From Erigeron canadensis (taxonomy: Eukaryota; Streptophyta; Magnoliopsida; Asterales; Asteraceae), in the NCBI RefSeq assembly GCF_010389155.1, contig NC_057762.1, positions 34,532,055 through 34,596,054 of the forward strand: a stretch of 64,000 bases of DNA, read 5' to 3'. How positions within the stretch are numbered: the first letter of the stretch is position 1; the number at the start of each line of letters is the position of its first letter. Position numbers and translations under genes: made by a program. The notes under the pieces are model-generated. The model did not search any database. It was not told the DNA's origin and saw nothing but the letters and a program-made list of their open reading frames with translations. Below, one piece after another: positions 46,748 through 58,931 of this stretch.

Positions 46748-48815
46748 CTTTGGCGGTTTTTGTTTCGAGCCGACTGGTCTTCCGCGTGTGGTCTTTTGAA
46801 CAAGAGGATCTTTCACTTGTGTCTTACCGGGCTTAAACATGTCTTTAATTTTTGACAACCAATGTTTCTTTTGGGCCTTGGGTTGCTGATCCAAGAAATT
46901 CGTAAGACCCTCAACGACTATATGGACATCGTCTTCTTCGTCTTCGTCTTCTACGCATGTCCACGGTGTTAAGTCAAGCTTTCTCCAAAACGGGTCTATG
47001 ACATGAGGCTGTATACGAGTTCCTGCATTTTTTTGATATAAATAAGTGTACGAAATTATGTCCTTTTGATGAAAAAATACAAGTAATAAATCGTACTAAC
47101 CGCGCTGCATGTACTCGGCAATCTTACAAGCACATGGTAGCCCGCAACTGGACTGAACCTTGCACCCGCATTTTTTTACATGTCTTTTAAGGACTTTGTC
47201 TAAGCGTACGATTTCATCAGCCATGATGTCCAAAGCTTTAAGTGAAACCTTTCCCAACAGGTCCTTCATACAGTTGTAATTATGTTTCCCCTTCCGGGTC
47301 CCGTTGCTATACCCTAGTTGGCCCCTTATTTCTGTTTCTTGAGCGATCAGGACAGAATCAACACATTGCAGGATTCTAGTAAATGTGCATTTCCCCCTCA
47401 ATTCTTCCTTCAGTAAGTGGTGTTCGGCCTCGACTCTGTTTGTGGTGTGGTTTTGGTAGTTGAGGTGTTCATCGACCCAACAGGACACAAACTGCTCTCG
47501 ATATGGGGCCAACCAATTATCGGTCAGGTACTTGTAGACGCCTGGGAAACCTGCAAGTTTTTTCTTTAACTCCTTTTCGTTAGACTTAAACTCGTCAAAA
47601 GTCCGAGATTGATAGACTTTTTTCCACCAATCGTTAAGCCTGTCAATGTTAACATCTTTCTTCATCCGCAATGCCGGTTCGCAGTGCTTCATTATGTTTT
47701 GCCATATATGGTACCTACACAGCAGTTGTTTCGCTTCCGGCATAACAACCTTCAAAGCTCTCATCAGGGCCAGCTCCCTGTCAGTAAGAACGACACGAAC
47801 GGCAAAGCTATCAGCAAGGGTGGACTTGAGACATCGTAACACCCATTGATAATTCGCCTCCCGCTCGTTTACGATAAACGCATACGCTAAACTGAAGGTC
47901 TTCCCCGTTGAAGTCACGCCGACGATCTCAACTAGCGGCATGTTATAGATGTTGGTTTTGTACGTGGAGTCTATTTCAATAACCCAGGGGAATGCGCTCC
48001 ATAGGGTCATTGATGTTGGATGAATGAAAAACAGGTTCTCCAAGCGTCCATTTTTGTTATTTGTGGTGAACTGGTAAAAGTACCTTTTCTCCTGCAACAG
48101 TGAGAACATTACCTACGAAGAGTGACCAAGGTAAAGTAAATAAGTCAATTCCAACAACGTAGTACAATATAATATTTATTGTTTGTACCTGCATTGGAGT
48201 ACGCCCTGCTTGGCCGGACCTCCGTCTCACTTTCAGGAAGTTGGTAATGTCTCCTTTCCGAGTCAGGTTTCCTGGAAATTCAAGTTTGAGGTTTACCAGG
48301 ATCTGATGTGGGTACAAACCGCGATCCAATTGGGTCCCCACATATTCCTTTTCTTCATCCGTCATCCGTCTGGCGTATGCATTCCCTTGCAGATCGGTAG
48401 TTGGATCATGATTGTGTCTCCAATCCTTGACGGTTAACCTCCAACCACCATCACGCCCAGGGCGGCCTATTAAAGTGAAGGGACAACCTATCTTACTGGA
48501 CCGTTTGGGTGGGCCAATTAACCTTGCATCGCGCGCTCCACCGTGGTGACATATAAGTGTCACTTTATTGACCACCTCTTTTGAGTTTTTGTTCGTTCGG
48601 CGTAAGACTAGAACATAACCCAAATCCATTGCTGTTCTTTGAGCCCACTCCGTTAATTCTTCAAAGGAACCGAACACCTCGTCAGTTTCGAAGCCCCCAG
48701 CTTCGCATTCATATTCACCGTCTACATCAGGTTGCTCAAACACATTATCCGGCACTTCAATACGTACGTTTTCTGGGTCTGCCCAAATATCCTCCAAACT
48801 ATCCATCTGAAACAA
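46748..48815 (-). CDS. MULE transposase (MURA/FAR1-like)
   Basis: Cut-and-paste transposase for the surrounding MULE. Exons (minus): 48189-48815, 47101-48091, 46748-47022, all in phase. A fourth exon, 46368-46649 (with two PDLN motifs), also fits in frame and would overlap the plus-strand gene's last exon. Order: acidic N-terminus; FAR1/WRKY-GCM1-like zinc-binding region (CHHGGARDARL, IGCPFTL, WRHNHDP); RNase-H-fold DDE core with first D in IEIDSTYKTN, second in VVLTDRE, and E in NRVEAEHHLL; then a SWIM-like finger CGCKVQSSCGLPCACK, where the usual final His is Cys. Frames are open throughout, so it may be active. Confidence 0.85.
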
Positions 48816-49322
48816 TTCAAGTAAACATCAACCACATTAACTATTAATGGTGTCCATACTATATATATATATATATATATTTACACATACATATAATATC
48901 TATATCTATATTCATAATACATATATATATATATATAAACACTAAGATTGAAAACGATACACAATACCAGCAACTACAAATATGTAATGAAAACGATGAT
49001 TCCTATGTTTGAAATTTTTTTTCGAAATACACAATAATTCAGTATGAAAACCACGACTTTAGGGTATTGAATATCTTATTACTTGCTATTTTTTTCAAGT
49101 ATACAATATGTAGTTGGACCTTCCATATATATATAGTTTTGAAATCGATGATTCCTATGCACTAACATCTTTTGATCCTATTGAACTACGTCAAAATCGA
49201 TGATTCCTATGCACTAACATCTTTTGATCCTATTGAACTATGTCAAAGAACCATTCCCGATATCTGATGCCACGTCAGTCTGCAACGTTTGTCTGGCATC
49301 AGTCGTCGGTCGTGTCGAGGGT
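48816..49322. other. MULE right subterminal region, promoter side of the transposase
   Basis: Contains (AT)n runs (48860-48880, 48920-48935) and a 52-bp tandem duplication (unit AATCGATGATTCCTATGCAC at 49143 and 49195). It should hold the transposase promoter. No gene seen. Confidence 0.5.
49143..49247. repeat. 52-bp tandem duplication
   Basis: Two almost identical 52-bp units starting AATCGATGATTCCTATGC, differing at one or two positions. They lie in the right subterminal part of the MULE. Confidence 0.9.
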
Positions 49323-49352
49323 CCCACTATTAGCGGCGACGTCGCCGCTAAT
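49323..49352. repeat. GC palindrome, copy 3, in the MULE right end
   Basis: CCCACTATTAGCGGCGAC followed by GTCGCCGCTAATA. The core GCGGCGACGTCGCCGC is perfect and the last outer bases are lost. It mirrors the left-end copies. Confidence 0.93.
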
Positions 49353-49391
49353 AACCTTGTGGGGTTGACCGTTGACCTGATGGTGTTACCC

Positions 49392-52300
49392 AATGTCTAA
49401 TTAAAACATGTAATTTTGTTTGAGAGAGCTAAAAGTTAAATATGGTCTTTTAATATGTAAAGTTTAAAATGAGAGTGTTGTTAACGTAAATTAAATACAA
49501 AAATAGTTACAACAGTTGATAACACTTGAGAAGTTAATCATATAGCTGCATGATAATTTAAAGTATTCGTTAAAGTCATAAATAAATCATGATGCACGAG
49601 TTATATAAGTCAAAGAAAGTTCTTTCTTTATTCGAAAGTATATTTGAACATATGATAGTTTGTGGGAGCCATCCATCTTGCTTTGAAAAAGTATGACTAC
49701 TGGAAGAAAAAAGTAAATACCGAAATTTTGCGATAATCTTTATATATATATAGAGAGAGAGAGGGGTAAAGGCAATTGATCCTTGTGATGAGAGGATATT
49801 ATAAAGTTGTTTTCAAGCAAGGTTGTTATTCTCGTCTCATGTAAAGATTAGAGGGTTTTTTCCTACTGTTTAGGTAAAAAAAAATAAATGGAACATTTCT
49901 ACTTAAGTAAAAGTAGTTTGCGCAATGCGTTTTTTTTAAAAGATATTGAAAAAATAAAAAAGTTATTCTTAGCTTCTTTTCATTTAAGATGACACGTATG
50001 GCCACGCTAATAGTAAAAACGAAGTGTTACATCGGATTAATGAACTGTTACATCATGGAATTCTTAGATACAAATATTTGTAGTCAGACATTTTTATTGT
50101 TATTAAGTAAACCTTATTGGTTTGGCCCTATTTATCATTTTATGGATTCAGGCGAAACGAGTATAGTAATTATCCCAGCCCGGGAGCCCGCTCCTTCGAC
50201 GTACTAATCCCTTTTGTCGAATAGATATACAATTCTAATTCCGGGTCAGGTTATATTATACGATTACAAGTGATAGTTTTACATGTCTATATTTTTTTTT
50301 TCTTTTACCAATGTCTTTTTATGTCCTCCCTCGTTATCATATACTGGTATAACTTTTGCTGAATATCTGTACTTACTCAGATACAGAATCAATATAAAAC
50401 AAACTTGTTATCATAACATTATCATTTATGGTCAAATTCTTGTGTCAAGATAAATATAATGAGAATGAAAACGATCTCTACAAGTTTAGCACTTTAGCGC
50501 CCACTGTTTGATTGGGTGAATGGGCCTCTGCTTTAGTGTTATATGGGCCCCTGCTAGTGTTATATGGGCCCATTATGTAATTTGTATTTTATGTTTTGTT
50601 TACAACATATAATACTCAAGGAATATAACTTACGGAATTCTTGTAGGATGATATATAACATTTTAATGCAATGTAATTTAACAAGATTAGAGACCCATTT
50701 ACAAAAGAAAAAAAGGTGGCGTGATGAATGCTTAGCAACCATGAAGTGAGACAGTGAAGTCATATCATAAGGCATGTCATAAGGATGTGTGATTACATGA
50801 TTTCTTAACGGAAGTGGGATTCATAGGTCCACCCAATTTAACTCTAATTTTACTCTTAATAAAAGATTATACCTTAACTTCTTAGGTACCCAAACATGGC
50901 GTTTCCATGCTTCAGATTCTGGATGATAACTTTCCATAGTATTTCTCAAGTTTCTTGATAAACTCCTCAACCCTGGGAAGCTAACAATCTCGTCAAACGG
51001 TTTCAAAATATTGAACTGATAATATTTATGCAAAGTTAATGGGTTCATAACTAAAGTTACTATATATATAACATCATATAAAACTACACTAAAATAAGGG
51101 GAAAAAAATATCCCCCAAAACCCCACCCCACCCACTTTTCGGCATAATGTGGCTCCAAAACCATCCTTTAGACTATTTTCAATGGGGTGTTCATGGGTGT
51201 CCTTAGGTGCCTTTAGTTGTCCATAAATATCCTTTGTCATTGAAATTTGTCTAGAACTAATGATTTTTTGATATATGTCCTTACCTAAAAGCATTCCCTT
51301 AGGCTATCTCCATTATTATTTTTTGTTTGTACATAGATGTAAGGATGTTTGTATGGTTGGAGGTAAAACTAAAGGATTTTAAGGATATGTAAAGATTTTA
51401 AAGATTTGTAAAAATATGATGTGGTAGCTAAGATAAGGATCCTTTAAAGTTGTTCAACTTTATATGTAAAGTTGAAACAAACTTTAATCATTGGATTATA
51501 AGCAAAGGTTGAGATTTAATGATTAAGTTTCAATCTTGATTATTGATTTCAATTAAAGGGTGTAAGATGATCCAACCTCACCCATAAAAATGTTGGATTA
51601 AATAAAAATGTTGGATTAATTCTAGAGGTGACTCATTCTTTAGATAAACCGTAAACGTACCATTTGATGTACTATCTCAAAATAGATACAATCTTTTTTT
51701 TTTTTTTTTTTTTTTTTTTCTCTCCATACTGGTCAAGATTCTTGCACAAAAGGTTGTGAGCACCGAAAGAGAGTAGAGGACATGTTACGTATACACTAGG
51801 AAACGCATACGAAGACTGTGGGATTCGATGCGAGGATATGAGTTAATGTGATGATCATAGGGATCGATGCAAGGACGACAAATTTGAGATAGATGGATAT
51901 TTTACAGCAAATTCTAACATAATCTTTCATCCTTATACATTTCAATTCCATATTACCCCATAGATTGGACCTAAAAATTAAAATTCACATACAATATGTG
52001 AAATGATTTTCCTATGCGCTTTATTACGAAATAATAATAGATAATACATTATTTTATAATGAAATATGAATGAATCTGTCAAAATTACTAGTATATTTTT
52101 TATCCGTGTGTAACAAGCATTTGTAGAATGTGCTTGTTGGACCTGCTTGGTTATTAGAGTGTTCGAATTATGTATATCCGGATCAGAGTGTCTAGTTTAA
52201 AATTATCAGACAATACAGATTTATGGATTTTCGGATACATCAAAAGAGGATGATCACAATTTCGAACTTTGATTTTCAGGAATATTGGATAATTAGAACA

Positions 52301-53826
52301 TCATATTTTGGGATTTTGGAATGCTCGAACATAAAACCATTATGACATTTTTGCATTATGAAATTTATTAGAAAAAAATTATGTCTCTACAAGAAAAGTG
52401 GAAAACGGTAACTTTGATGTTGTATATGTGAAATAATATTTAATTGTATATAAATAAATTAATAGAAACGGTATGGCAAATGTTACATATGAATAAAGAA
52501 AGGGGAATGAAAGTGATGTTGGGATTGCCATTAGTTAAGCAGTCGCTTGAAACGTTACCAAACGTCTATCTCCCCTTCCATCCCACCCACCCACCCACCC
52601 TTTTATTTGCCGCTCCTCCTCCCCCTCAACCCATGGAAGTATGGAACCATCCAATCCAATCTACTAACCCCTATCCACGTTGCTGGAATTATTTTAATTA
52701 TTATAAACATAAAATATATAAGAATATTATTCTTATACCCGATTAATGATTACCTAAATTTTCAATACTCATCATCAAACTTAATAATAATAAGTTCCTT
52801 TCATAGAAAATGCATGGTCTATCATTTGCTAGAGGTAATATTTACGAATTATGACTGTTTAAATTGATTTGATAGAAAATGAATAACGTCCTTTGACTCT
52901 ACATAGATAATTATTAGTACAATATTTGTTACCAATGAAAATGATAATGCTAATTGGTCAAATATGTCTTGTCTAAGAATTATGTATTAAACTCTAGAAG
53001 TTGTATGCGTCGATAGAAAAGAATTTTAACTTCTTTTTACCTAGACTATTATTTTACTCATGATTTACACGTTAAGTACGCCAACTTTTTTTTTATGTTT
53101 TTTTTCATCGACTTGGAAACCATGTACGCTGCTTTCAACTGTCATGGCATCATCACGTACGTCATTGTTACTTTGTTAAGTTCAAATGTATACATAACAA
53201 GAGTATCCAACATTTGTCACATTGAATAGAAGTATGAATCATATGTTTCGTTTAAAATATATATCCAGTTCAATATATTCTCAAATTAATTGTCCACAGA
53301 CGGAAGAAAACTTTTAGTTGGCTTAAAGATATGACAGAGGAAAAAAAAAACTTAGTCGCTGATGTATATTAAAGAAAATACTCTTGGCTAAATCTTTTCT
53401 TCCGAAACCCAATTATGAACTCAGAGTTTGCGTCAGATTCACAACATGTAAGCATTGAACAACCTTAATAAACCACAACTAATATAGTACTAAGACTAAA
53501 ATAAAATTAACAATCAAATTCATAAATTGTCTGTTTATGAAAAAAGTCAACATATATTAAGTAGTAATAGTAAAAGAAAAGATTAGGTGCCCAAATGCAG
53601 CTACTATCTCACTGTCATATGTTGGTACCACTTTCATGTCATTACCTATTCCTTTTTCCTTCTTCTCATTAACCACAGGTTTAATTCATGTCTCATGTTT
53701 TAGACCAACATTTAAAAAATAATTAGACTAAGATCATGCATCCTTAAACGGTCATTAAAGGTGGTAGTTTTCATATTATTTTATTATCTAAAATAGAATT
53801 AACATGGCTCTTATTCCTTCTTTAAA
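49392..53826. other. 4.4-kb intergenic region
   Basis: AT-rich. Seen: a (GA)n run near 49754-49766; GCTAGTGTTATATGGGCCC-type phrase repeated at about 50535-50572; about 26 T's at 51694-51719; and a CCCACC run at 52588-52600 (CCACCCACCCACCC). Around 51150-51420 the sequence resembles decayed MITE ends but has no clear termini. Several open frames here have no recognisable domain. The last 1-2 kb should include the IRX15-LIKE promoter. Confidence 0.4.
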
Positions 53827-54843
53827 ATGACTTGTCCCTCTGATCCCAAACCTTTCATTAGATCCATCAAATTCACAAACAAAGTCATAAAAACACTAAT
53901 CATGAAGAACCCCATCAACAATGCCAACACAAAGCTCATCCTCCTTCATCCCTACATCCAAAAACAAGCCAACCCGAACCGCCTTTGGCTTATTGCGCTA
54001 GTCTCCGTGTTCACCCTAGCATCCCTTCTTACTCTCGTCTATACCCGTGAATCGTTCCATACAACAACTACTACTACTTCCACTGCCACACGTATAATCA
54101 CGGACATTAACCAAAACCAACAAACACTCCCCAAATCCGTCATGAAAGCTCTTGTCCATTATGCGGCTAACACTAACCGCACTGATCATATGTCACAAAC
54201 TGATATCAAACAAATCATGGATGTCCTCAAACAATGCACTTCTCCTTGTAACTTTCTCGTATTTGGACTAACAGCTGAAACTCTTCTTTGGAACGCTTTA
54301 AACCATTATGGACGAACGGTTTTCATTGATGAAAACCGTTACTATGCTGCCTACATTGAAGAAAAGTATCCAGAAATTGAAGCATATGATGTCCAATATA
54401 CTACCAAGATCAAAGAACTTAAAGAGCTTATTACATCTGTTAAAGAACAAACTCGCAATGAGTGCAGGCCAGTACAAAATCTATTGTTTTCAGATTGCAA
54501 GATTGGATTAAATGATCTTCCTAACCATATATATGAACTAGACTGGGATGTGATTCTTGTGGATGGTCCACGTGGGTATTGGCCTGACGGTCCAGGGAGC
54601 TTATCGGCCATATTCACAGCCGGCGTGCTTGCCCGTAGCAAAAAAGGTGGAAATCCTAAGACACATGTGTTTGTGCACGATTATAATAGGAAGGTTGAAA
54701 GGATGTCTAGTGAAGAATTTTTGTGTAAAGAGAATTTGGTCAAGTCTTCTAAGGATTTGTTGGGTCATTTTGTGGTGGAAAGAGTGGTGGATGAGAGTGG
54801 TAAAAACCAGTTTTGCCGCAACCCTCCAACAATGTCATCCTAG
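53827..54843 (+). CDS. IRX15-L: IRX15/IRX15-LIKE protein (DUF579, xylan biosynthesis)
   Basis: Golgi type II membrane protein of the DUF579 family. IRX15 and IRX15-LIKE are needed for normal xylan in secondary walls; related members methylate glucuronic acid on xylan. Single exon, 338 residues. Membrane anchor LWLIALVSVFTLASLLTLVY (53-72), low-complexity T-rich stem, then the DUF579 domain (about 100-330) with CNFLVFGLTAETLLWNALN, NLLFSDCKIGLNDLPNHIY, DWDVILVDGPRGYWPDGPG and KTHVFVHDYNRKVER. The NPKTHVFVHDY form favours IRX15 over the methyltransferase branch. The methionine at 53902 (MKNPINNANTKL) matches the usual family start and would give 313 residues. The upstream 25 residues may be leader. 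Confidence 0.92.
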   Translation: MTCPSDPKPFIRSIKFTNKVIKTLIMKNPINNANTKLILLHPYIQKQANPNRLWLIALVSVFTLASLLTLVYTRESFHTTTTTTSTATRIITDINQNQQTLPKSVMKALVHYAANTNRTDHMSQTDIKQIMDVLKQCTSPCNFLVFGLTAETLLWNALNHYGRTVFIDENRYYAAYIEEKYPEIEAYDVQYTTKIKELKELITSVKEQTRNECRPVQNLLFSDCKIGLNDLPNHIYELDWDVILVDGPRGYWPDGPGSLSAIFTAGVLARSKKGGNPKTHVFVHDYNRKVERMSSEEFLCKENLVKSSKDLLGHFVVERVVDESGKNQFCRNPPTMSS

Positions 54844-55685
54844 GCCGGCCAACCAGTCGTTGCGAGTGTGTATGGCAGTTACAACAAAAGTTTACTTGAT
54901 ATAGGTGTCAAGGTTGATTAATTGTTTGTTAAAGTTGTTTGAAAAGGCTTATAATTCACTGAACTTGAACCAATGGTTCATATGACAAGGGCTACATAAA
55001 ATGTGGTGAGACCCTTTGTAACTATGCCGCAACTTAATCAAGAACTTTTTGATGTAGTATGAAGACTTTCTAAAAGGCTTTCTGCAATCTATAAATGTTA
55101 AGCGTGTTCTTATTAAGTTATCGGATAATGATCAAAGCACTCGTAATAGCAGTGGCGAATTAGGGTCTCTGCAATCATGAACGATTGCCGTTTCGGCCCG
55201 TACCCACTTTGACCCGTTACCCAAACCCGTCCAACCCGTCCAATTTGCCATGCCTACGACTATCCTAAATCCCCATTAACAAAAGATATACAGCTGTGAT
55301 AGTAAATTCAAAACGGTCAAAGTTTGATATTAACAGCCTTACAACTTAACAGAACTGTTTTTATTTTATTTTTAAATTTGAATACGTATAGGTTGAATAA
55401 TGGGTCAAAATGCATTTGGGAGAAAACGTTTAGACGGGTCAGATCAAGTTGGGTTGACCCATTAACATTCTTTCGTCGCAATTTCATTGACATGGTTGGA
55501 TTTTGTTTCCTCGATTTTGTTCCAGCCCATTTACGGTCCAACCCTGTTAACCCAAAAAACAAAACCCTGGTTAACCTGACCCAGGGTTTATTTTCCCGGT
55601 CCCATCCACGGGTTGAAGTTTCTCAAGATTTCGGGGTTCGATTTTTTCCAGGCCAGGTTCCGACCCATGCACATCCCTAATCATC
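54844..55685. other. 3' flank of IRX15-LIKE, then CC/GG-word repeats
   Basis: Past the 3' untranslated region, 55190-55260 and 55395-55640 contain dense GACCCG/AACCCG/GGGTT words (for example GACCCGTTACCCAAACCCGT). This is a plant repeat style seen at decayed transposon ends. No gene seen. Confidence 0.35.
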
Positions 55686-56112
55686 ACCAGTTCCCTCCAA
55701 GCATTGTTTCACATCATCCATGTGACAGAATGTTTCCATTTGCAAGAACTGGTATTCTACAAGTATTTTTCACGGCCTGTTTTGTCTTCCAATTTGCTCG
55801 AATGTTTTTCATATCTTTTTCATGTACTGCAAGAAGAGCACATCCTGCATCTTCTAAATTTTTTGCATATTTTAATGTCTTGCAAACCTAGAAAGACTCA
55901 GATTTTGCAAGACAGGAACACAGGTTCTTAGCTAACTTTTTAACCAAGATCTTTACAATAGATAAATTATCAAATACAGGTTCTTAGCTAACTTTATAAC
56001 CAAGATCTTCACAATAGGTGAATTATCCATCAGTAAAGATCCATACTCTTCTTGTTCAGCAACATGTGTTGGGGTGGCTAGGCACCGGCAAATGGAAGAA
56101 ACACATAAACAC
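55686..56112 (-). pseudogene. Decayed partial copy of the DUS gene's last exon
   Basis: This aligns by eye with 57165-57545 of the functional dihydrouridine synthase gene. It covers the CTTCCAAACACTGTTTCAC side through AAGAAGAGCACATCC to the exon's acceptor region, including the conserved intron words CAAATGGAAGAAACACA. It has many substitutions, small deletions and a 50-base internal tandem duplication (GGTTCTTAGCTAACTTT at 55922 and 55979). It is on the same strand as the functional gene and cannot be translated. Confidence 0.85.
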
Positions 56113-56794
56113 AACAATTTTAAAAAGAAACACATCACACCAGCAACAACCATGTATGTCGATACATAATCTTTACGAAGTTTAGGTGTAAAATTTAATT
56201 GATGGTGATAAATTTTTTAAGATAGCTCTACAATCCATCTATAACCCATGGTTCATTTGTAAAGGGTTCAATAAAACGCAATGATAGTAACAAAACTGCT
56301 GCTTTATCAAGTTTCTTAATACCACACAAATTTTAAACAGGGTTTTCTATATCATTTAAAACTAACATCAGCAATATGATAAAATGGCCTCCAATATTGG
56401 TCCCTAATAGTGTAAGCGTAAGCGTATTACACAAAAATTTCTAAATGTGTATCAATAAAAATATCAAACTTTCAATCATAAAGTACATACAAAAGCGTAA
56501 GCGTAACAATTAGAGTAATTGTCATGTAATAACAGTATAACACAAAAATTTCTAAATGTATATCAATAAAAGTTTACAAGGAGTGATGGTTCCTCTTTTT
56601 GGAACAAAAGATCTACCAAGTAATGTGCTCATATAACAAATCTTAACAAGACCTAGATTTTTCAAAATATTATTGAACAGATGATTTGCTAAGCTCTTTC
56701 GTCTTCATTTGAAAATCAGATAAATAGTTGAATGCATGATATACTAGTATACAAAAGTACAATCAAATGAACCTGTGTAGGTGTTGAACTCATC
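56113..56794. other. Intergenic between DUS copies
   Basis: AT-rich, with a local duplication of ACACAAAAATTTCTAAATGT at about 56430 and 56540 and of GCGTAAGCGTA words. It should contain the 3' untranslated region of the DUS gene. Confidence 0.45.
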
Positions 56795-58931
56795 CTAGAC
56801 CCCCTTTGCACACACACTTTCCGGACCAGTGTTGCTAACATAAAGAGGCCTTGAAACTCCAAGATCTCTAAGCCGATTGACCATATCATACAGGAACTCA
56901 AAGCTGAGTATCGATTGTGCATTAAAATCATCTCTTACATGTGGGTGAATCCTAAACCACTCCCCTAACAATTTGTGAACATGAGCACGAATCATTCTCC
57001 ATGGCACCGGATATTTTTCACAAAGTTTCAGATATTCAATAACTAAGTCAGCTTGATCCAATTTAACCTCTTGATCACCAACTTCACTATCAGATACCCA
57101 ATCGACAGTCCTAAATCCAGCAAACAGAGCTGGATTTTCGAGAAGGGTCTCAGCAGAAAGTACCCCATCAGCACCAGTCTCTTCCAAACACTGTTTCACG
57201 TCCTCCATGTGACGTATATTTCCATTTGCTAGGACTGGTATTCGAAGAGCATTTTTCACAGCATGTATAGCCTTCCAATTTGCTCGAATTTTTTTTCCAT
57301 CTTTTTCATCTCGGGTGCGTCCGTGTACAGCAAGAAGAGCACATCCAGCGTCCTCCAACATTTTTGCATATTTCAAAGTGTCTTGCAAGTCTGGGAAAAG
57401 TCGGATTTTGCAAGACACGGGAACTTCGAGGTTAAGAGCTAGTTTTTCAACCAAGGACTTCACAAGAGGCAGTTTGTCCATTAGGAAAGCTCCGTAGTTT
57501 CCACGTTTGGCAATACGCTGAGGGCAGCTGCAAATGGAAGAAACACATATAATAAGATACACTCAGTCACTCAGATGTACCAAAATTATAACACTGATTA
57601 ATATCTTTGAAATGATTTCACATGTTTATCGAAATATTGACCTCGCCATAAGCATTTTCATACTGGAACAACGAAAAAGAATTGGATTGTGTCAACAGAC
57701 TCCTAATACCCCATTTTTTAGTTTAGCATGTTCCTATCAGAAAGATAAGCTTCCGTTCATTAAACTAGAAGTCTAATTGGGTAAATCGCGGTTCAATTTT
57801 CTACTTCATTTTAGGATCGGAACTGCGGCGAAGACATTTCTACTATAAGTGCTGGCATAATACAAGGCAATCACAGAACCCTTAATCTTACTCATGCCTG
57901 GACCCCTCATAGCTTAATTTTTACGATAAAACATTATGCGTGCTATGTGAGATCTTGTACCTTAGGCGTCCATTATGCTAGCAATGATAGGCTTATTTCT
58001 CATTACTATTGATAAGTGTTTACATATTACCTATTTAACTTTTGCCACATTAAGAAAGACTCTGCAATAAAACTTTCGTTGATTAATCTTTCATAAGGAG
58101 TTACAATCCTAATCCTTACTGTGGAAGCCATATGCGTAAAGAACTCCTAATAAAGTGGAATATACAATCAAAGTGAGATCAAGTTTTATCTCGAAAACTT
58201 TTTAACTGTGAGCTACTATTACTACCTCCACTAGACCACTAATAATCAGATAATCTTACATGTACAATAGACATAAATAACACACATACATATACAGCTG
58301 CCCTATTTAAACTCAATTATTTCAAGCATACAGTATTTCTTAGCACGTGACCTAATAAAACAAAAAATTAAACTAAAGTTTTAAAAGCTTACCCTAAATT
58401 AATATCAACATAATCACAATAAGGCTCCACTCTTCGTGCCGCCTCAAGCAAAGTATCCGGATCATTCGCACAAAACTGAACAAATAACGGCCGATCCTCC
58501 TACACATATAATTACATAACACGCTCTCAATTCCATACAAAAATCCACAATTTTCAATCAGCTACAAATAACACATATACAATAAGTGATATCCTTACAT
58601 CGCAGGTAGTGAATTCGGTGTTACGATATTTCTCGTTCTCAGTAAAAATACGAGAGTGAAGCATAGGTGTATAAGCAGCTTGAGCACCATATTTCCTACA
58701 CAGTAATCGAAACGGAAGTTCAGAATTATCAACCATTGGTGCTACAATCAGTTTAGGCTCACCGAGTTTCTTCCAATGTTTCCATGCCTTTTCGATTCGG
58801 GCATCATCATTGTCAGCTAACGATAATGAGGTAGGGGGTTTTGTCGTTACAGATTCTGTATCTATAGTTTCGGAAGGAAGGGCCGGAGATTCAGGAGTTG
58901 CTAGGGTTTCGGTGATGGCTGTGAATGCCAT
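56795..58931 (-). CDS. tRNA-dihydrouridine(16/17) synthase, Dus1-type
   Basis: FMN enzyme that reduces specific uridines in tRNA to dihydrouridine using NAD(P)H. Coding exons (minus): 58599-58931, 58393-58499 and 56795-57527, in phase, giving 390 residues. Key motifs: [20 protein letters not shown] (FMN-barrel start, about 61-80), [47 protein letters not shown] (catalytic cysteine about 148), [52 protein letters not shown]. The N-terminus is acidic with no clear targeting peptide. A decayed partial copy lies downstream. Neighbour IRX15-LIKE is convergent with it. The order and content recall Arabidopsis At5g67210-At5g67220 (from memory). Confidence 0.94.

Larger units (their letters stand above)
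43904..49391. mobile_element. Mutator-like element (MULE), about 5.5 kb, two convergent genes
   Basis: The outer ends are imperfect inverted repeats: left GCGTAACCCGACCAGG, right (reverse complement) GGGTAACACCATCAGG. Each end also carries a large GC palindrome. Inside are a MURA-type transposase gene (minus) and a second transposase-associated gene (plus) pointing at each other. No perfect 8-11-bp target duplication was found at these limits, so they may be a few bases off. The transposase looks intact, while the second gene has one stop codon. It lies between the receptor kinase and IRX15-LIKE genes. Confidence 0.8.

Noticed and set aside
50821..51294. 157-codon minus-strand frame
   Set aside because: No domain, in AT-rich intergenic DNA with transposon-like repeats. 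Translation is low-complexity in parts.
53827..54843. Glucuronoxylan 4-O-methyltransferase (GXM) as the identity of the DUF579 gene
   Set aside because: The NPKTHVFVHDY and LLFSDCKIGLNDLPNH forms fit IRX15/IRX15-LIKE better, though a family tree would settle it.
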